7,088 nucleotides of DNA. Origin: PCC-6802 sp031388585. GTDB taxonomy: Bacteria > Cyanobacteriota > Cyanobacteriia > Pseudanabaenales > Pseudanabaenaceae. The notes below the pieces were generated by a model that was not told the origin of the DNA, did no database searches, and saw nothing but the letters and a program-made list of their open reading frames with translations. Numbering within the stretch: position 1 is the first letter of the stretch; each line of letters begins with the position of its first letter. Where the stretch lies: contig JANMRU010000126.1 of the NCBI GenBank assembly GCA_031388585.1, positions 1 through 7,088 on the forward strand, in the 5' to 3' direction. Shown here piece after piece: positions 5,480-7,088 of this stretch. The position numbers and the translations under genes were made by a program.

Positions 5480-6022
5480 TCACCACCCCAAGACAGCGAT
5501 CGCCTCTTCCTTATCCCGCTCCGACACCTCCAAATACTTCTGCAAGCTAGCCAGCGATGAATGACCCGATATTTCCTGAATATGCCTGAGTGGAATTCCC
5601 GCACTGCTCATGTGCGTCAGCGCCGTCCTGCGAAAGCTATGGGTACTTACCCCTTTAATCCCTAGGTAATCACAGTATTTGCGCAGGATCAGGTCAGCCG
5701 CGCGGGTGGTAAGATGCCCGTCCCCCTCTCTGGCAGGGAATAGATAGCCGAGATCTGGCAACCCTACCTCATCCAGAATCTGAGCCAATTGATCGTTAAT
5801 TTTGACAGTGCGGGTCTTTTGAGTCTTGGTCGTGGTGCGTCTGAAGGTAATAGAGAGATCGCCCACATCTTCTCTCTTTAATTGGATAGCTTCAGCAATA
5901 CGGCAGCCGGTGAAATAGCAAATGCCAAACAGGAGGCGGTAGCGATCGCTCATGAGGTTAAACAGATCGCCCAGGCGATCGCGGGTCAAAATTTCCGCCT
6001 GACCATTTCTATTGACCTTCAT
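5480..6022 (-). CDS. Tyrosine recombinase, catalytic domain only
   Basis: A 180-residue site-specific recombinase (phage integrase/XerC-XerD type) that breaks and rejoins DNA through a 3'-phosphotyrosine. All catalytic residues are visible: Arg41 (FTGCRIAEA), Lys66 in the beta-hairpin (TTTKTQKTRTV), His128 and Arg131 (THSFR), His154 (SGHSS) and nucleophile Tyr163 (LQKYL). Typical integrases are 300-400 residues. This one lacks the N-terminal core-binding (SAM-like) domain and starts just before the catalytic domain. The start at 6020-6022 has GGGAGG (6033-6038) 10 nt upstream, so the short form looks genuine rather than truncated. An upstream fragment of the missing domain is not apparent. 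It may act with a partner or on short sites. It precedes the partition and two-gene modules on the same strand. Confidence 0.92.
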   Translation of the reverse strand: MKVNRNGQAEILTRDRLGDLFNLMSDRYRLLFGICYFTGCRIAEAIQLKREDVGDLSITFRRTTTKTQKTRTVKINDQLAQILDEVGLPDLGYLFPAREGDGHLTTRAADLILRKYCDYLGIKGVSTHSFRRTALTHMSSAGIPLRHIQEISGHSSLASLQKYLEVSERDKEEAIAVLGW

Positions 6023-6098
6023 CTCGAACCGACCTCCCTACTTCTTAATTTGGAGATTTTACGAAGTGTGTTTTGCTGATTCTACTAGGTTTTATGAC

Positions 6099-6114
6099 TT
6101 TTGCGATCGCAAAA
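6099..6114. repeat. HIP1-centred 16-bp palindrome
   Basis: TTTTGCGATCGCAAAA is perfectly symmetrical around the HIP1 octamer, 77 bp upstream of the recombinase start. It could be an operator, or just HIP1 with chance flanks. Confidence 0.6.
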
Positions 6115-6442
6115 ACATAATTTACTGATAGCTAATTGCAATAGTATTTACACTTACATAATTATCTGTAATTAAGCTAAAAATGTCTTTATGTACTTAC
6201 AGGAATGTCGGTGTAACCCTATTTATTGCAATGCATTTATTTCCAACTAACTCAGGTTTTAGTAATAATGGGTCTGGTCGCATCCTTTACTAAAATTGAG
6301 TGTCTCGTCTCAACTTTTATGCAATAGCGCGATCGCACGGAACTCAAATCTCGATCTGTCGATTATTCAATTGAAATTGGTATAACTCAAATCGTTGCCA
6401 ATCGAAGTGATTACACAACGGTTATGATTGTCATCCATACTG

Positions 6443-6497
6443 ACCTGACCGTTTGAAAAGCCTTTTCGAAATTTTTCGGTGTTATATCAAGTCAGGT
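6443..6497. repeat. Inverted repeat beside the IS630-type remnant
   Basis: ACCTGAC (6443-6449) pairs with GTCAGGT (6491-6497), with 41 bp between that contain two further palindromic stretches, GAAAAGCCTTTTC (6456-6468) and CGAAATTTTTCG. Position just beyond the transposase stop suggests the structured end of the element or a terminator-like hairpin. I could not fix the exact IS boundary or a TA target duplication. Confidence 0.4.
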
Positions 6498-6510
6498 TAA
6501 ACACCCATAA

Positions 6511-6969
6511 TTAAGCAACCTCCTTGAGATCTATGTCAGGCCACCAATGATAGGAGGTTAGGCCACGGATAAGATCCTTCTGTCTGAATAAATTTTGGCA
6601 ACGCTGATAGACCAATTCTTCAACCTCTGCAATACTGTCAAATGCCTGATTGGCTAAAGGCTGATTAATCAAAGGCCATAGCCGTTCAGCCGGCTGTAGT
6701 TCTGGAGAGTATGGGGGCATGGGGACTAGGTGAATTCCCTCTGGCACTTCTAAATTTTGACTGGTATGCCATCCAGCCTGGTCTAATGGCAGCACAATCC
6801 GTTTGGATTTGCCCACACCAAAATGATCAGCAAAGTCCTTCAAAACCTCAGAGAACAAATCTGTGCGCACATAAGGCAGAATCCACCAATAGGTTTCTCC
6901 AGTTTTGGGCTCAACAAAGCCATACAGCCATAACCATTCTCGTTTCCAAGCGAGGGAAGAAAAGCCCTA
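6511..6969 (-). pseudogene. IS630-family transposase, C-terminal half
   Basis: The frame ends at 6511 and shows the C-terminal part of an IS630/Tc1-type DDE transposase. LWLYGFVEPKTGE is encoded just before the DDE core, then LPLDQAGWHTS has the second catalytic Asp, and PPYSPELQPAERLWPLIN has the third acidic residue. Transposase-like sequence continues upstream of the GTG at 6868-6870 to about 6948, so that GTG is not the true start. The DNA-binding N-terminus and the first catalytic Asp are missing, because at about 6949-6975 the sequence changes into another transposase on the opposite strand. The gene is therefore a non-functional remnant. The right limit given is approximate. Confidence 0.85.
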
Positions 6970-7088
6970 GTATCGACCTTCAAGAAGTGACGCGCATAGA
7001 TGCTTACCTACAGCAGCTCAAAATTACTCAACCCCATTTACCCAAAACAGTAAAGCATGTCGTCGTCGATGGCTTCTATAGCAAGGAA
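6970..7088 (+). pseudogene. IS4/IS701-like DDE transposase fragment, runs off the window
   Basis: The + frame beginning near 6970 reads SIDLQEVTRIDAYLQQL and, further on, VVVDGFYSKE at the window end. The latter is the segment around the second catalytic Asp of cyanobacterial IS4/IS701-like transposases (Asp-Gly-Phe/Tyr-Tyr-Ser-Lys). The protein lacks its N-terminal part, because the frame meets a stop at 6931-6933 and the upstream DNA belongs to the IS630-type gene. Its C-terminal part lies beyond the window. The family name is from memory of the motif; the class (DDE transposase) is surer than the family. Confidence 0.65.

Larger units (their letters stand above)
5430..6145. repeat. 12-bp direct repeat on both sides of the recombinase gene
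   Basis: AATTGCAATAGT occurs at 5430-5441 and again at 6134-6145, in the same orientation and 704 bp apart, with the whole tyrosine recombinase gene between. The surrounding bases are AT-rich but do not extend the match. It could be a crossover core or coincidence; its inner part, ATTGCAAT, is a palindrome that also occurs at about 6226. Confidence 0.4.
6023..6510. other. AT-rich intergenic region without a convincing gene
   Basis: No reading frame here looks coding on either strand. It holds the recombinase ribosome site (6033-6038), a perfect 16-bp HIP1-centred palindrome (6099-6114), the right copy of the 12-bp direct repeat (6134-6145), a small AATTA/TAATT hairpin (6160-6173), another HIP1 site (6329-6336) and, near its right end, an inverted repeat probably belonging to the IS630-type remnant. 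I see no tRNA, CRISPR or strong terminator. Confidence 0.6.

Noticed and set aside
6023..6510. Possible small RNA or tRNA in the gene-free stretch
   Set aside because: I found no cloverleaf and no clear promoter-plus-terminator pair; only short palindromes are visible.

Overview
This is cyanobacterial DNA. I counted 13 copies of the octamer GCGATCGC (HIP1), where chance predicts about 0.1 in a window this size. The hydrogenase-maturation genes and the IS fragments also look cyanobacterial. I cannot name the genus, or say whether the locus is chromosomal or on a plasmid.

Left part (1-2743, + strand): the end of hypF, then hypC, hypD and hypE in that order. HypF and HypE make the cyanide ligands of the NiFe-hydrogenase active site. 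HypC and HypD carry and assemble the Fe(CN)2CO group. All diagnostic residues are present: Cys2 of HypC, CGGQTH and GPGCPVC of HypD, and the C-terminal PRIC of HypE. A short dispersed repeat (GGGCGAAGCATTCGG, in direct and inverted copies) fills the hypF-hypC gap. No hydrogenase structural gene, hypA or hypB is visible.

Middle part (2930-6022, all genes on the - strand, so convergent with hyp): in transcription order, a catalytic-domain-only tyrosine recombinase, a two-gene module of unknown function, and a partition-like pair. The module is a 179-aa protein with a possible PD-(D/E)XK-like pattern and a TTG start, followed with a 4-nt overlap by a 133-aa TPR-like helical protein. The pair is a ParA ATPase followed without a gap by a small ribbon-helix-helix protein. 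Partition and recombinase genes together suggest an integrated plasmid remnant or a plasmid-type backbone.

The most interesting feature is in the partition pair. An unspaced 8-bp DNA repeat (RRCTTGTT-like) runs in strict 8-bp phase inside the gene of the ribbon-helix-helix protein. The same units recur in each copy of a duplicated 76-bp control region upstream of parA. Eight is not a multiple of three, so the DNA period is not simply a product of the protein sequence; three units make 24 bp and give an 8-residue protein repeat. I infer a centromere/operator array lying partly inside the coding sequence of its own presumed binding protein.

Right part (6023-7088): an AT-rich stretch with no gene, then the C-terminal half of an IS630-type transposase (- strand) abutting the C-terminal part of a different DDE transposase (+ strand). 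Both have lost their N-terminal halves at the junction, so this is insertion-sequence debris.
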